This document shows positions 11,838 through 23,403 of a stretch of 60,436 bases of DNA, piece by piece. The notes below the pieces were generated by a model. It was not told where the DNA came from and made no database searches. It was given only the letters and a program-made list of their open reading frames with translations. This DNA is from Perkinsus olseni (lineage: Eukaryota; Perkinsozoa; Perkinsida; Perkinsidae): positions 1 through 60,436 of the forward strand of contig JABANP010000315.1 of NCBI GenBank assembly GCA_013115135.1. The letters run 5' to 3'. Numbering within the stretch: position 1 is the first letter of the stretch; every line of letters starts with the position of its first letter. Both the position numbers and the translations under genes were made by a program.

Positions 11838-12971
11838 ATGATGATACGCCGGCTGCGGTCAGGCTGGCGGATGGCATCAGCGCTTGAGGGTCGGATAAAG
11901 AGGAAACCCTGGGATGATATAAAAGCTGACTACATTACGGACATGCTGCCGAGGTCGACGGTAGGTCGGGGCGGCTAGCCATGGTTGTGGAGCAGGGATC
12001 TATCAGCTGGCGGCTCAAGGCCTCGAGCCCGCCCTGGAGCAGATGGAGGAGGAGCTCTCCGAGATGACGCGGCTTGTCGAGTGAGCGGAGGGTAATAGAA
12101 CAGCGGCGAGGCACGTTGAGTGTCTGGTAGGAATGATGAAGGGCAGAGGCTTTCTATTCCGACGGGGCGGGATGCTCCCCAGCGGCTACTCAGCAGATGG
12201 GGGACTGCCGGGGCCAAGTGGGTTTGTCCTTCATTCCGGCGCAAACTTCAACTGTGAGTGAGTTCAGGATAATAGATGGGGATGCTCGAGAGGATGGGCG
12301 AAGAAAGGGGAATCTCGACTCTGTGGGGTAGACGGGGTCCGCCGTTATCGTAGTAAGGGCTGATGCTCAGGGAGCACGTCTTTGCGGGCGAAGGGCGGGA
12401 GGAATCGAAGGGTGCCGCCTTGCCTGCTGCTGTGGGCAGGATGAGCGGTACATCAGAGCTCACACCTAGAGAGCCGGTGAGGTCTGAGGGAGAGCTGTTG
12501 GATGCTGCACGGCTCTCGTAGGGCGCTTTGGCTGACATGCCAACGGCTTCGAGTGAGGTGATGAATCCAGTGACGCGGCAGAGGGCACGGAGGCGGGTGA
12601 GGACTCAAGCTCTGATACAGGTAGTAGGGTCTACTAAATAGGACAAGCGCCGACTGTGGATTCTCAGCGTTATGTGGCGCAGCTGCTGCTGTGCGGGTCT
12701 AAGGAGGAGAAGAGGGAGCTCTTGGACGGAATCGACATACAGATCGAAGGGGTTGACTCGGAGAGCCCTCGTTCGTAAGTGCTGCTGCTTTCCACTCACC
12801 GCTGCACTTGGGCCGACTCCTTGCAGACCTCATACGATATACTATTCTCTATCGCCCTGGGAGGAAGAGAATGTCGAGGGCATCCAGCGGCGGATGGAGA
12901 CCCTAGCCCCGATGCTGCAGCGCCGGATAGCGGACAAGCTCACCATCGGCCTGTGTCCACCTCTGGTGTAG
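11838..12971 (+). CDS. Uncharacterised multi-exon basic protein
   Basis: ATG at 11838 or 11841 opens an Arg-rich N-terminus (MMIRRLRSGWRMASALEGR) that could be a mitochondrial presequence. Joining across GT-AG introns keeps the frame: after MLPRST (intron ending at ctatcag) to LAAQGLEPALEQMEEELSEM, then after RLVE into NDEGQRLSIPTGRDAPQRL. The last exons read RYVAQLLLCGSKEEKRELL and, after a 3' intron ending tgcag, SPHTIYYSLSPWEEENVEG, to a TAG at 12969-12971. The exon structure between 12240 and 12540 is unresolved. An alternative last intron after CPPL would read on into an acidic exon reaching about 13150. I recognise no family. Confidence 0.42.
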
Positions 12972-13246
12972 TCAGCGGTCGTACGTGATGGGAGCTGGTC
13001 GATTCGAGTCCTTAGGTTCGTACCAGTCGGTCGTGCCGAGGAGGGACGCGGCATCTTGAGGAAGAGTCGGGAGAGAGCGAGAGAGATGGCGATCGACTTG
13101 CAGAAGAACTTCACGAGGGAGATGAACTGGCGACGGATACGGACCAATTGAAGCATGTTTCTGTTGAAACGTTTCCAACTAGGAGTATCTTTGATTTTGT
13201 CAATAGCATGAGTGACCTCTCAGCATGCATTCTCCGTCTTAATGTG

Positions 13247-14887
13247 ATGAAGCTATCTCCAGTCCTCCTCCTGCTGCTGCTCTGTCCACTAGTGCCCACT
13301 TCCTCCCGACAGGAGTACTCGGCCCCGACTGCGTTGTGCAACTCCAGTGATCCCGCCCTACTCCCACTACAGGAGTTGGAGGTCTTCACTACCCCTATGG
13401 CCGAGCTCTGGCACTCGGTCAAGCCCTTGTCGGTCGACCTCGCACCATACGAGGCCTGTCCTGTGCTCCCCTTCATAGTCGAGATGATAGCGCTGCTGGC
13501 CCAGTTCTACAACAAAGGAGATCAGATACCACCCATCCGCCAACTCTCGACTGCCTACCCCCGCTCAACGTCCTTCATGGTCAACTACCCACCCTCCGTC
13601 ATCTGGACGGACACAGCCTGGCGAAGGGTCGTGTTTGAGCTCCTTGCCGCGGTGTCGGCTAGACTGCGCCCCCACCTAGGGTCGAGACAGGACGTCATCT
13701 TCGAGTGCGCGGTCGTCCATCGCCACAGGGCCGTGGCCACGGTGGCTGCCGAGGTCCACGTTGGCGAGCTGCGCTTCTCTGTGCCTAGCTACGTTGGCAG
13801 TTCTCTTCTGCCCCTGGGGGCAACTCTACGGGACCTCACCATCAGCTCCCGGCACTGCCCTCCTGAGACGGCCACTGCGATAGTCTCCACTGCGAGGGGT
13901 TGGCTACAGCTTGGTGGCTCCGAGGAGGGCGTGTTGGGGTTCCTTGAAGTAGCAGAGGGTTGGGTGGCTAGAGAGAACCCCTTCCGGTTGTTGGCTATGA
14001 GCAGCCCTTATTTTGAGTACGTTCATGCTGTCCTCGTGGCCCTGCATCAACAGGCTCTTCTGCCAGCAAGGTTGCTGCCGCCGCGTCCCGGGGCTGCCAA
14101 GCGAGGGCCCAGCACGGTCGATCGGTCGATGGGCTTCGACTGTGGTGGTGTTGTGGAGGCCCGGCGAATTCAGAACGAGTTCCTCGAGGCCATGGTCGGG
14201 AACTCCACCCCATCCTGGCCACAAAGCCCTGGGGGTCGTGGCTGCGAGATCGCGTCGGTCATAGCCCTATTGGCCCACTTGCCGGCTGATGGGGTGGCCT
14301 CAGTGGACAGGACCCACCTTGCCTCATGGCACTACCTTCAGAGTGTGAACTCTCAGTGGTGGAGGCCCCTAAAGTCGGGGTGGGGTCTGCTCCTTGCCAA
14401 CGCCTTGGCCGACCTCCATGCCAGGGCCCTGCAGGCAGGTCTCGAGCCACGACGACTGCCGAAACACTGCAAGAGCAGTCCTGCTGTGGCGAGGTTGAGA
14501 GACCTATCAGCGGCTTACCTCAGTACGGAGCCCCCTGCTGGAGACGAGGGCATCAGCAGCAGCCTACCAGAGGCAATGAGTCTGGTGGGTAGTGTTAGCC
14601 CGGACTGCAGTGTAGCTGTGGCAACAGCACTGCAGCTGGCACTCAATCACTATGTCGCGATACTAGTCCGACTGGGCCACCCATTGAAGGCTCCCAATGC
14701 TACTCATCCTCTGGCCACTCAGGCCCTGAACGAGGACGTCAGTGGACTTGTCGAGGTCATTTGGCAGACCGTCGCTGGGGAGAAGCTGGCTGAGGTCCTG
14801 TCTAACGAGCTCCCCCTGTTCGAGCTCATGCGGCTACAGTGGAGGATGCTCTTCAGTAGACCGCTCCCCGTCCTAGTAGCCGACTGA
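13247..14887 (+). CDS. Secreted or membrane-associated 546-residue protein, unknown family
   Basis: A single uninterrupted frame of 546 codons, unusual here because nearly all neighbours have introns. The ATG at 13247 was chosen because it starts a textbook signal peptide (MKLSPVLLLLLLCPLVPTSS). The open frame extends upstream to 13148 but only through a TTG and a stretch unlike a signal. The mature part is rich in Leu, Ala and Pro with scattered Cys (ALCNSS, APYEACPVLPF, RHCPPE, KHCKSS) and two possible N-glycosylation sites, which suggests an extracellular or luminal location. No domain is recognisable. No second membrane segment is evident. Being intronless amid intron-rich genes could mean a retroposed origin or simply a lineage-specific single-exon gene. 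Confidence 0.72.
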   Translation: MKLSPVLLLLLLCPLVPTSSRQEYSAPTALCNSSDPALLPLQELEVFTTPMAELWHSVKPLSVDLAPYEACPVLPFIVEMIALLAQFYNKGDQIPPIRQLSTAYPRSTSFMVNYPPSVIWTDTAWRRVVFELLAAVSARLRPHLGSRQDVIFECAVVHRHRAVATVAAEVHVGELRFSVPSYVGSSLLPLGATLRDLTISSRHCPPETATAIVSTARGWLQLGGSEEGVLGFLEVAEGWVARENPFRLLAMSSPYFEYVHAVLVALHQQALLPARLLPPRPGAAKRGPSTVDRSMGFDCGGVVEARRIQNEFLEAMVGNSTPSWPQSPGGRGCEIASVIALLAHLPADGVASVDRTHLASWHYLQSVNSQWWRPLKSGWGLLLANALADLHARALQAGLEPRRLPKHCKSSPAVARLRDLSAAYLSTEPPAGDEGISSSLPEAMSLVGSVSPDCSVAVATALQLALNHYVAILVRLGHPLKAPNATHPLATQALNEDVSGLVEVIWQTVAGEKLAEVLSNELPLFELMRLQWRMLFSRPLPVLVAD

Positions 14888-15004
14888 AGCTGCATGTATA
14901 ATTAGGAGCGCTTGTGATCGATAGTCGCTGCTGTTGGGTTCAGTGGGGCATGATGGGGCATCAGAGCCAGCCGGCGGCCGAACAGGCAACTGCCCTTATC
15001 ATGG

Positions 15005-15643
15005 ATGATCGCGCTGTTTGAAGAGCCTCCGATACTGGAGACGTCGAGGAAACCTCTGCGCTCAGAGGCAGCCACCTCCGCTCCGCCGAGTCCATCTGTG
15101 CTGGAGTGGTTGTCGGTCTCCGAAGATCAGCCTCCTCTGCCCTGTGCCTCCTGGGACGCTCTACACGAAGGCCGGAGACAACCTCGGCGAGGGATCGTCA
15201 GAGGCTTTTCTGTCAACGCGCTGAGCGGCGAGGAGATTTCCCGGATTACCAAAAGTGTTAAGTTTGCCGTACAGGGTGCGGCATCCGAGCTTTTCCCTTG
15301 CCGCAGCAAGGAGGACCGAAGCCTCGTCTGCCGGTGTGGCTTGAATGAGTGCTACCTCTGCTGGGCTCCGAGAGTCGGGAATATCGTCGCTCGCCTCAAG
15401 GGCCTTGAGCTGCCAAGGGAGGTCCGGGAGGAGCTCGATGGCATTCTAGGGGAGGAGCTGCTGGAGTTCGAACGAGAGTCCTTTGGTGGGGTCATGAGCC
15501 TTGCGAGAAGGGGACAGCGATTGTGTCGAATCCTGGAAGCCCTGAGCGGAGTCTTCGGTCCGGCCGGCGACGATAAGGCTGCTGATGTCCATCGACTGAG
15601 TCGCCTCCTCCGTATCATTGAACAACGACAGCATGGTGGGTGA
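15005..15643 (+). CDS. Uncharacterised 212-residue protein
   Basis: Single frame from ATG 15005 to TGA at 15641-15643. The N-terminal 60 residues are Pro/Ser-rich; the centre has a compact Cys cluster (SLVCRCGLNECYLCW) that could bind zinc; the C-terminus is helical and charged (LPREVREELDGILGEELLEF). No known family recognised. Its stop overlaps the ATG of the next frame at 15633 by a few bases, so either the two are overlapping genes or a frame change joins them into one protein. Confidence 0.45.
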   Translation: MIALFEEPPILETSRKPLRSEAATSAPPSPSVLEWLSVSEDQPPLPCASWDALHEGRRQPRRGIVRGFSVNALSGEEISRITKSVKFAVQGAASELFPCRSKEDRSLVCRCGLNECYLCWAPRVGNIVARLKGLELPREVREELDGILGEELLEFERESFGGVMSLARRGQRLCRILEALSGVFGPAGDDKAADVHRLSRLLRIIEQRQHGG

Positions 15644-17650
15644 TCCGAGAACACGAGATCAACTTCTACGGCTCGTCAAGGCCTACTGCTGTGAGCCTGA
15701 GAGGAGGGCGGAGGATGCCGTGAGGCGGCGTACAGTGGACTTGGGCGGGGAGTGGGTGGTCATGCCACAGAAAGCTGATAGCGACTGTGAGTTGGCTGGA
15801 CCGAGGGAGCCACCTAACCGCCATTGATGTCAGGCACTGGGGATGCTTTCGATGAGTATGTGAGCAGGGCTTCAGAGCCTATCGGCCGGCTGCTGTTCCC
15901 CATTGAAAATACTCTGGATCCTCCAGTGGCCGTCATGGGCCATGTATGGGAGGGCAGACCCAGCTGGCTCTCGTCGTTGCACTCGTTGAGCGGCCAAAAT
16001 CATCCAATACGTCCCCTCAGGCTCAGCAGTCGGTTTACTCCTCGCCATCCGTGTCCGACGGGGTTCAAGAGGGGATGATGAGGATGGGAGCAGACGGCGA
16101 TGAGCAGCCCCGGCACGGACACGACGAGGCCGGTCTCATGCTGCGGTCAGTGGAACCTTCCGATCATTGCTGTTTCAAGCGCTGCAAACTATAGTCTCTC
16201 AAGCCCGCGCTGCTCAGGCTGAAGAAAGAGAAAAACAAGAGCAGTTCCGTAGAGATCTCGAGGCTCAAATTGCAGAGAAGAGGGAGACAGTTCGACAGGT
16301 CGTCGAGGAAGAGAGGTCGGCTCAGCAAGAGCGGCTTTGAAGGAAGCACAAGTCCGCCACGGGCCAGGAAAGCTAGTCTAGTGTCCGTTCGGTCAAGGTC
16401 CGTCATGATGGCGTTGACGAGGAAAGGAAGAGGCTCATTGATCTTGCCCAGCAGAGTGAGAGGGCAGCGGAGGCAGTCGAGCAGTTGCACAGGTGGAGGC
16501 TGCAGAGGTGGGTGCCATCGCCGGGTGTCCAGCCGTAGCGAGACTTTCCTGGCATGGTTCGGTCCCGGTGGTAGGATACGAAAGCCTAAGGGGCTGTATA
16601 AGGCGGTATACCACGATGATATGGCCTCCCAAATTGAAGAGCTTACCCGACGACCAGATCGGCACCTCGATACAGGTAATCACGAGGTCTCGGCTGTGGG
16701 AGGAGGACAACGTAGAGAGTCTCAGGTTGGCTTCGGTGCTGCAATCGATCCGCTAGTAGCTCGGGCAAAGGGCATCCAACAAGAGTTCTTCTTCCCGTCA
16801 GAGTTGCGCACGAATCTTGCAGAAGGTGGTCATGGGGTGCACTGCCCGCCGAGCGTGTGCCGGTCATTTGGACTCATCTCCTTCGCTGCAGCTCCACTCA
16901 CCCCGCCGACCCTCTCAGGCCGTGTCGATGGGTCCCCAGTTGAACCCTACATCAGAGTATGGGGACCAGGAGGCAATCAGAAGCCACTGCCTGATCACTC
17001 CGACCGAGAAGCGGCCAGATCGATACTACAGGCAATCTATGCTGCTTCGGCTGCCCCGGAAGTGCCCGATGAGGGAGAGGGTATAGCGGCTGCTCACAAG
17101 GCTGGAGAGGGAGTGAAGGCGGCCATGGACTGGTCCTGGCTGCCAGTAGGAGATGGGGCAAGCGAGACTCAACCTTGCGTCATATACAAGGACATACCCC
17201 ATCACCCTCTCGACGATCGAAAGGTTAGGAGACGGAGTGGTCGGGTTGTGAGGGAGGTCATGGCCAGCATTTATGGAACTGGTCGCAGTAGCGGCAACAG
17301 TAGTCCAAAGGTGATTGGATCACCCGAGACTAGAAGCGAGGTGAAACTTCGTCGTCCTCTCGGCCTAGTGGCCCTCTCTGGTATGTTCATAGTAGGTGAT
17401 GATGCCTGAAGTCGCAAAGAGCTATTTCGTGGACCCATGGCCAGCTGAGGAGAGGACGCCGTCCATGCTGGGAACCAATGATTCGGAGGGGCCGGCAGCA
17501 GTAGACTGTATTGAACACGTTCGGTCTAGAGGACGACAGCGCAGGTCCAGTATAGCTGGCCAGGTGGGTGCCGTTAGGGCCTCTACTTCCAGGAATAGAA
17601 ACTCAGATGCTTCCACAAGCGCGAGGAAGAGAGGAGGCGGCTACTGGTGG
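15633..17650 (+). CDS. Coiled-coil protein, multi-exon, unknown
   Basis: An ATG at 15633 starts MVGDPRTRDQLLRLVKAYCC. A 47-nt intron (15787-15833) joins SDC to TGDAFDEYVSRASEPIG. Further on, two strongly helical, charged segments read EEREKQEQFRRDLEAQIAEK (about 16220-16280) and DEERKRLIDLAQQSERAAEA (about 16410-16475); both have heptad-like spacing. A long open frame from 16580 to 17409 carries VYHDDMASQIEELTRR and later YKDIPHHPLDDRKVRRRSGR, and another frame continues to about 17650 (MPEVAKSYFVDPWPAEERTP). Several short introns must connect these; I could not fix every border, and a split into two genes is possible. No enzyme motif is visible. Confidence 0.4.
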
Positions 17651-17988
17651 AATTCGATAAGATTAATTCGAGGCAATGATATTCTCCATGTTTCATTCGA
17701 TGCGGAGTCCTCTCGTGTTCAGCAGCGCTGCCCATGTTTCATGGGTTACCTCTCAACCGAGGATGCGTTGTATACCGCTTACACTATCATACTCACTCGC
17801 CTCGGTGGGATCCCCCAACCAACGGATAGACACCGCACTTACAGCACCATGAGGACTACCTCAGACACCTCAGCGCGGGAAATAGGAGAGCTCTTGTTGT
17901 TGCTGTTGTTGTTGTCGAGAATGCCGTTCCCCACGTTGTACACTGACAAGAACACGACCCTCGGGAATATGAAAAGACATTGAGACTA

Positions 17989-19142
17989 CTAACTACTACC
18001 AGCATTATCAACAGTAGTGTAGGCGATGGTCGAGGAATGACGCCGTACGTAGCACCGGTGAAGTAGAGCACCAAAGGCCATACCGATCACAAATGCAGCA
18101 ACAACGATTGCGATCGATGCCTCCGGGAACGGCCCCACAAAGAGCTGCTTGCTAGCAGCAGACTGCATAGGCTGCTGGGTACGCTGAGGCAAGAAGTTAG
18201 TGACCGGCTGTGGTGCAGCATCAGAACCCAATACAAGAACACGGCTGCCGAACTTATAGTTGCCGGGTATAGTCGCCATGTTGAGAAAATCCGTGTTTGG
18301 AGTATAAAATATTGAGAACCTCTTTGGGTTTCCGAGGGACCTTCACATCCGATGACGTTGTGATAGCCGTCTGCGTTGTCTTTTGCACGGGCAAGAAGTC
18401 ATCCAAGGCGTTGCAGTAGGTCCCCTTACGGCACACTCTCGGCTTTGGGACATCGCTCTTGCATTGACACTCGAACTCAGTGCCCTTATACTTAGCCTCA
18501 TCAGGATGCATGATCCATATGTCAGTATGGCAGGTCTTACCATTCGGATGAGTCCCCCGTACCATGAGCTCGTTAGTATCACAGGCTTTAAAGGAGTCTT
18601 CCGGGAGGGAGCTGCCAACCCCTTGCAGACGGGCCCCGACGTAAAACTGCTTTCCGATAGTCTCCCGCAATAGACCAATCATATTCTTATGCTTGCCCCC
18701 CTTAGCCTGGAAGGCAGCATTGCATGAATCCTGATTCATACCCGAGATCACCATCAACGTCCCAAGGCACGACTCCCTTGTGATGGCGATACCACCCTAG
18801 GAGAGAACCGGACATAAGGTAAGCATCGACACCGAGCTTGTCGAGGGCACCAATGGTCTGCCCCTCGATCCACACAACACAGTCAAGAAAGTCCCCTTGC
18901 CCGTCCTCTGCCAGGAACTGGTCGTAGTCCTTGCACTGACCACCATCAAGGACCACCTCCTTGCCGGCGGCCCAGTCGGACTTGGCCTTTTTCGTGACCG
19001 TCTCGGGAGCACAGACGAAGATGTTGTTGTTGTCGACGTCAGCGTAGTACTTGTCCGGGAATACCTTTATTTTGTTCGTTGCACTCGAGAGAATTAACAA
19101 GGGCAGCAGAAGAGCTGTAAAAAGGAGGGACATTAGAATCAT
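17989..19142 (-). CDS. LicD-family-like membrane-anchored protein (phosphotransferase fold), frame broken
   Basis: ATG at 19142 begins a signal peptide or anchor (MILMSLLFTALLLPLLILSS). About 110 residues on comes the LicD/fukutin signature: LDKLGVDAYLMSGSLLGWYR, then HHKGVVPWDVDGDLGY, equivalent to the family's SGTLLGxxRhxxfIPWDdDxD. LicD enzymes transfer phosphocholine or related groups to glycans; the Asp residues of PWDxDxD bind metal. The following exon has paired Cys (ACDTNEL, FECQCKSD, RVCRKGTYC). The C-terminus holds a membrane segment (ASIAIVVAAFVIGMAFGALL) and a short basic tail. Directly after DGDLG the frame must change at about 18757-18720. All nearby AG acceptors are in phase 0, while the donors after the motif are phase 1 or 2, so no ordinary intron repairs it without removing DVDGD. 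Either a frameshift, an assembly error or a pseudogene. Confidence 0.62.
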
Positions 19143-19149
19143 AACAACG

Positions 19150-19694
19150 GAGGAGGAGCAGGAACACTGGAGAACAGTGATCTAAAGAGGGACACTTGTA
19201 CTTTGCCCACTCTTTGCGGACCTTTCCGTGTCCCGCGATTCTACCGGAACTCCGAACGATGATGAGGGGGGCACGAATGCTCAGACCAATATCTCGGCGA
19301 ATAATCTGGCTCTCTAATCGGGTGCCGCTGGTAAAAGCGATTCCCAGCAGATGACTGGTAACTACGTATGACGAACATCACGGTCTTCGTAGTATACCAC
19401 CAAGGGGCTAATTCTTGGTCATAGCAGCGCCACGGTCGAGACATGTACACAATGCTCTCGAAACGTGTACGGGGGGGCATCAGCAAATTTTGCTTCGGCG
19501 CACAATTCTTCTCGCTCGCCGGGAAAACCATGCCCATCTTCACTGGAGAGCTGCGTAGTCCTCCTGGGTTCTGCCAATCGGGCATGGTCCTTCCATCGAA
19601 AGGGCCTCCTGTGCTGTTGTTAGGGCGTTCCGTTGTGCCGAGATGCATCGGAGTTCGGCGTCCATCACCAGGTCCCTATTGGCTTGTTCCCATC
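19150..19694. other. Divergent promoter region and unassigned ORFs
   Basis: Space between the divergently starting LicD-like gene (minus) and transporter gene (plus). Open frames occur on both strands (19241-19648 minus, 19443-19690 plus) without a recognisable domain. Neither shows the exon joins seen in neighbours. Confidence 0.3.
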
Positions 19695-22600
19695 ATGGCA
19701 GGGTCTGGTGGTGGCGGCAGTCCGCAGGCGTCAGGGTCAGCCTCGAGTGAGGCACCCCCAAGTCCTCGTCCTTCCGTCACGGACATGATACCGTCGCGGG
19801 CCATGTCCATCCGAAGTAGTACGGTCGGGCTCTCGGGAGGGCTAACGTGCTCTTGTAGGACTCTCGACCCTGCACAGGATGGACCGTATGGAGGAGGACA
19901 CCTTTGCTAGAAGGCTAGACCACACTCTCACGAGACGGTGATGGATGCCTCCCCTCTCACGATACTTGCCATTACTCACAGATTGAGTAACGCCTACTTA
20001 CCAGCCAATGATGGTACGCTGAGCCCGAGGTCAAGGGCCCAGCTGTCTTTCAAGATCCGTACTATGAACAGCACGCCATTGCTGGGATCGGGGTACTCCC
20101 GTGCTTTCAGTTATAGAGAGCGATTGAGTCCTCTTGCCAGGGAGCGTCGGCTGGAGGCCCTGTTCGGTCCAGCGCCGGGCAGCTTCCAAGGTAGCGATGC
20201 TTTATCGTTTGCCGTATCCCCGGCACCATCGGGCATCCTCATTGGTGGCCGTGGGTCGATTGTTGGGCCGCCAGAGGCCGAAGAGGACACCGTAAACAGG
20301 CTCACGAAGAAGCACATACCGTGGGTGGCCTTGGTAGTAGCTTTGAGGGCGATGATGCTTGCCGTCGTAGGCAACGCTGAACTGCGCTTGGTCAGTTACT
20401 TTTCTTATCATTGGCAGTAGTAGTGTTCGTCTCACTCTGGGAGCCCCATCATGCAAGAACGGACGTCCATCGTACTAAACTGGAGAAGTACAACATGTTC
20501 ATTTCCTCTCCTATGTAGCAAGGCCCCTCCACCCTGCTGCCCCCTCCGAGGCCAACTTAGGTACGTAGTCAGTCCGGAACAGAATCTCACGCTGCCGTTT
20601 GGCCGCGACGCGAAGGCTGTTGACATCAAGGTTGTGGCTGCCAAGGTATCCTTGCACGTTCGGAGGGTATCTGAGGCCGCCGTTATCTACTGGTAGGACA
20701 GGCAGTCTTCGTTGATGCGGGTGGACGATGGAGAGGAGCCCGAAGCCTCGGGAAGGGTCCTCCGCTGGCAGTTGTGGTATGACCCAACTCTAGCTGGCCC
20801 ATCCGAGGACCACGCTAAAAGGCAGCTTGCTGGTAATATGAGTGGGGTCTGGCTGCTGCTGACCTGCCATGCATGCCCCTACTAGATGCTGATGAGGAAG
20901 TGTTGCTTTACAGCAACTCCCTTACCACTGATGACCAAATGTGGAGGCTGAGTTCTTCGAGAATGTCGATCTTGTAAGTATGGTCTGGGAGGGCCTCCTT
21001 CGAATGCCTCTCCGATCGGCCAGAGTAATTCATCGGTGACCGTAGCATCCTCGTAACGACAGGTCCCATTGTACGATGAGTATGATGTCCCTACCGGGGA
21101 TGGTCGTGTGCCGTTGAAACTGCTGGTATGGGTAGAAGGGGAGGGCTCACCAGTATCCTTCCTGCTCGAGCCCATGCTCCTAGGGAGCGTCGCACGGTAC
21201 AGAGTCCTGATCGCCGGTAAGATTGCTACTATGGGGTCTAGTGACGGCAGTCTGCTTATAGCGCGAACCCCGTTCCTGCTGAAAGTATATTCAGTCGCAC
21301 TGAAAGGAAGTGCTGTATGCGATGCGGGGGTGGTGTGGTAGGTATACTATTCCTCTGCACCTTCATCCTGATCGTCACCGAGATAATCCACCGAGTGTAG
21401 GCTGCTGAGCCACCCTCGCCCTCCCCCTCCTATGGCCATCCCTCCATCAAGGTACGCGACCTTCATCGGGTCTATGCTGGGGTTGTTCCTCATAGCCTTG
21501 TTGCATGAGGTGCCGGAGTTGGAGGATATCATGGCCATGGTGGACTTTGGCACCTTGATGCTGCTCTTCAGTATGATGGTCAATGTGAGTACCCGGGGAG
21601 GCTCAGCGGGGGCAGAGACCCGCCCTTTAGGTCCATCTCCTGGCCCTTACAGGCTTCTTCCAGTACGTAGCGGCCCGCATGGTCATCCTGGCAGGAGGCC
21701 GCATCACGCTACTGTTCTTCCTCCTCACAATCTCCACGGGAGTCAGACCCCTTGCCTGATACGTCTACAGTGTTACGGCCCCACAGGTCCTATCAGCCTT
21801 CCTCGATAACGTTACAACCGTGATGCTGGTGGGACCGGTCACTATATCCCTGTGCAAGGAGATAAAGAGGAGCCCGGTACCCTTCTACCTCTCGGAGACC
21901 TTACTCGGTGAGATCTCGCCTACGCCCGTCCGGTAGAGGGCTTCCCTATCAGCTACTATCGGTGGCACTGCTACCCTTATCGGAGACCCTCCAAATGTGG
22001 TCATCGGTTCCAAGCTCGATGTCTCCTTCACGGACTTCATCGTGTGAGCGGCACCGACGGCGGCGGCGGTCAGGACTTGCCCAGGAGAACTCGCCTTCGC
22101 AGATACAACGGTCCCCTAGTAGTCCTACTCCTCCCGGCTGCGGCAGGTCTGCTGTATCTGAGATTCCGGTCTGAGGTCTCCGGGAGGGCCCTACTGGACG
22201 AGGAGAGGATAAAAAGAGAGAATATTATCCATGACAAAGTGGGCCAACCGCGGAAGCCTTTACCTCCGCGCTCGATCGCCGTCACCGTCTGAACAGGGCT
22301 CCACCGTTCTATGTGAGTCAGGTCGCCTTCGCCCAAGTCGGATCGATATTCGTCGCCATCACTCTAGCTCTATTCCTCTCTCCGGTGAGTCCCTCTTTAT
22401 CTCCTTGGATGGTCGTATGGTCATGAGTAAGGTTCATGGCTACGAGGCTGCATGGTTCACTCTCTTGGGCATGTACGTCGGCTGCATCGTCTTATCTCCG
22501 CATGACTTCCATCGAGTACTGGAGGCCGTCGAATGGGACACTCTCATCTTCTTCGCCAGCCTCTTCGTCCTAGTAGAGGCAGTCAACGAGCTAGGGCTCA

Positions 22601-23162
22601 TACGGTGAGCCTCCCTACTGCTTGCGTCAATTGGCAGCAGCATGAGCTCGTCAGTGCCATTGGAGATCTCATCACCGACATCATCACGTCCATTCCCCTC
22701 ACCCATCGGCTCTGGGTCTCACAACTTCTTATCTTATGGATCTCCGCCATCGGCAGCGCCTTCCTAGAGAGCCTACCGTGAGCACTGCCAAACTCGCGGG
22801 CCGTTGGTTAAGCACTATCAGGTATACCACTACTGTGGCCTACATCCTCATCAATCTTCGAGGGAAGTCCGACTTGGGTATTCCGGTGACCCCTCTTACT
22901 TACGCCTTGTCCGGTAGGCCCCCCACTCAGCGTGCGTAGCTATCTTGTCGTCCTGCTTGATCAGTCGGTGCCTGCGTGGGCGGGATTGGCTCCATCATGG
23001 GCAGTAGTGCCAATCTAGTCTGTGTTGCGATCTCTCAGAGGTGAACCACACCCGGGTAGAACTCGATCGACCGAGGATACGCTTGCCCGGCCAAACTCGC
23101 ACCGCAGTCATGTTCCCGACTTCCTGCTGCTGCTCATCCTCAAGGTACTCTATCGTGCCTGA
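19695..23162 (+). CDS. P-protein (OCA2)/ArsB-type ion transporter
   Basis: An ion-transporter-superfamily membrane protein related to animal OCA2 and bacterial ArsB/SLC13-like carriers. A Ser/Gly/Pro-rich N-terminus (ATG 19695) precedes a first membrane span (HIPWVALVVALRAMMLAVVG) and a luminal domain (about 20420-21330). Then LLFLCTFILIVTEIIHR, TLMLLFSMMVNV, AARMVILAGGRITLLFFLL follow. The family hallmark is present: DNVTTVMLVGPVTISLC at about 21805-21855 and GGTATLIGDPPNVVIGSKLD at about 21960-22020. The second half gives WFTLLGMYVGCIVLS, VEWDTLIFFASLFVLVEAVN and GSIMGSSANLVCVAIS, which repeat the first-half topology. At least ten short introns separate these exons. The 3' end is uncertain: one frame stops at 23160-23162 after FLLLLILKVLYRA, another continues to 23403. 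Substrate cannot be told from sequence; OCA2 relatives move chloride or organic anions. Confidence 0.8.
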
Positions 23163-23403
23163 CGACCCGCCTGAGTCGGTCGCTCAAGGCGAGACCAAGC
23201 TGCAGGCGGTAGACGAGGACAGGCCAGCATACTCCTCCGCTGGTGGTGTGGATGTTGACGAGGTGCACCAAATAGAGATTAACAGAACCCTCTTCGGCCC
23301 GGGTAATGCCACAGCACGGCTGGGCACCTGGGCACCTGTTATCCAGATGAGGCGACGAAAGGGGCAGCAGCCTCTAGCCAAGAAGGGATGCAACCGCCTG
23401 TGA

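Noticed and set aside
13155..13176. Palindrome-like GTTTCTGTTGAAACGTTT, with a near copy at 51341-51360, considered as a shared regulatory site
   Set aside because: The second copy spans the 3' end of a syntaxin intron (ttttcag) and the coding sequence that follows (LKRFQKLQ), so the resemblance is probably chance.
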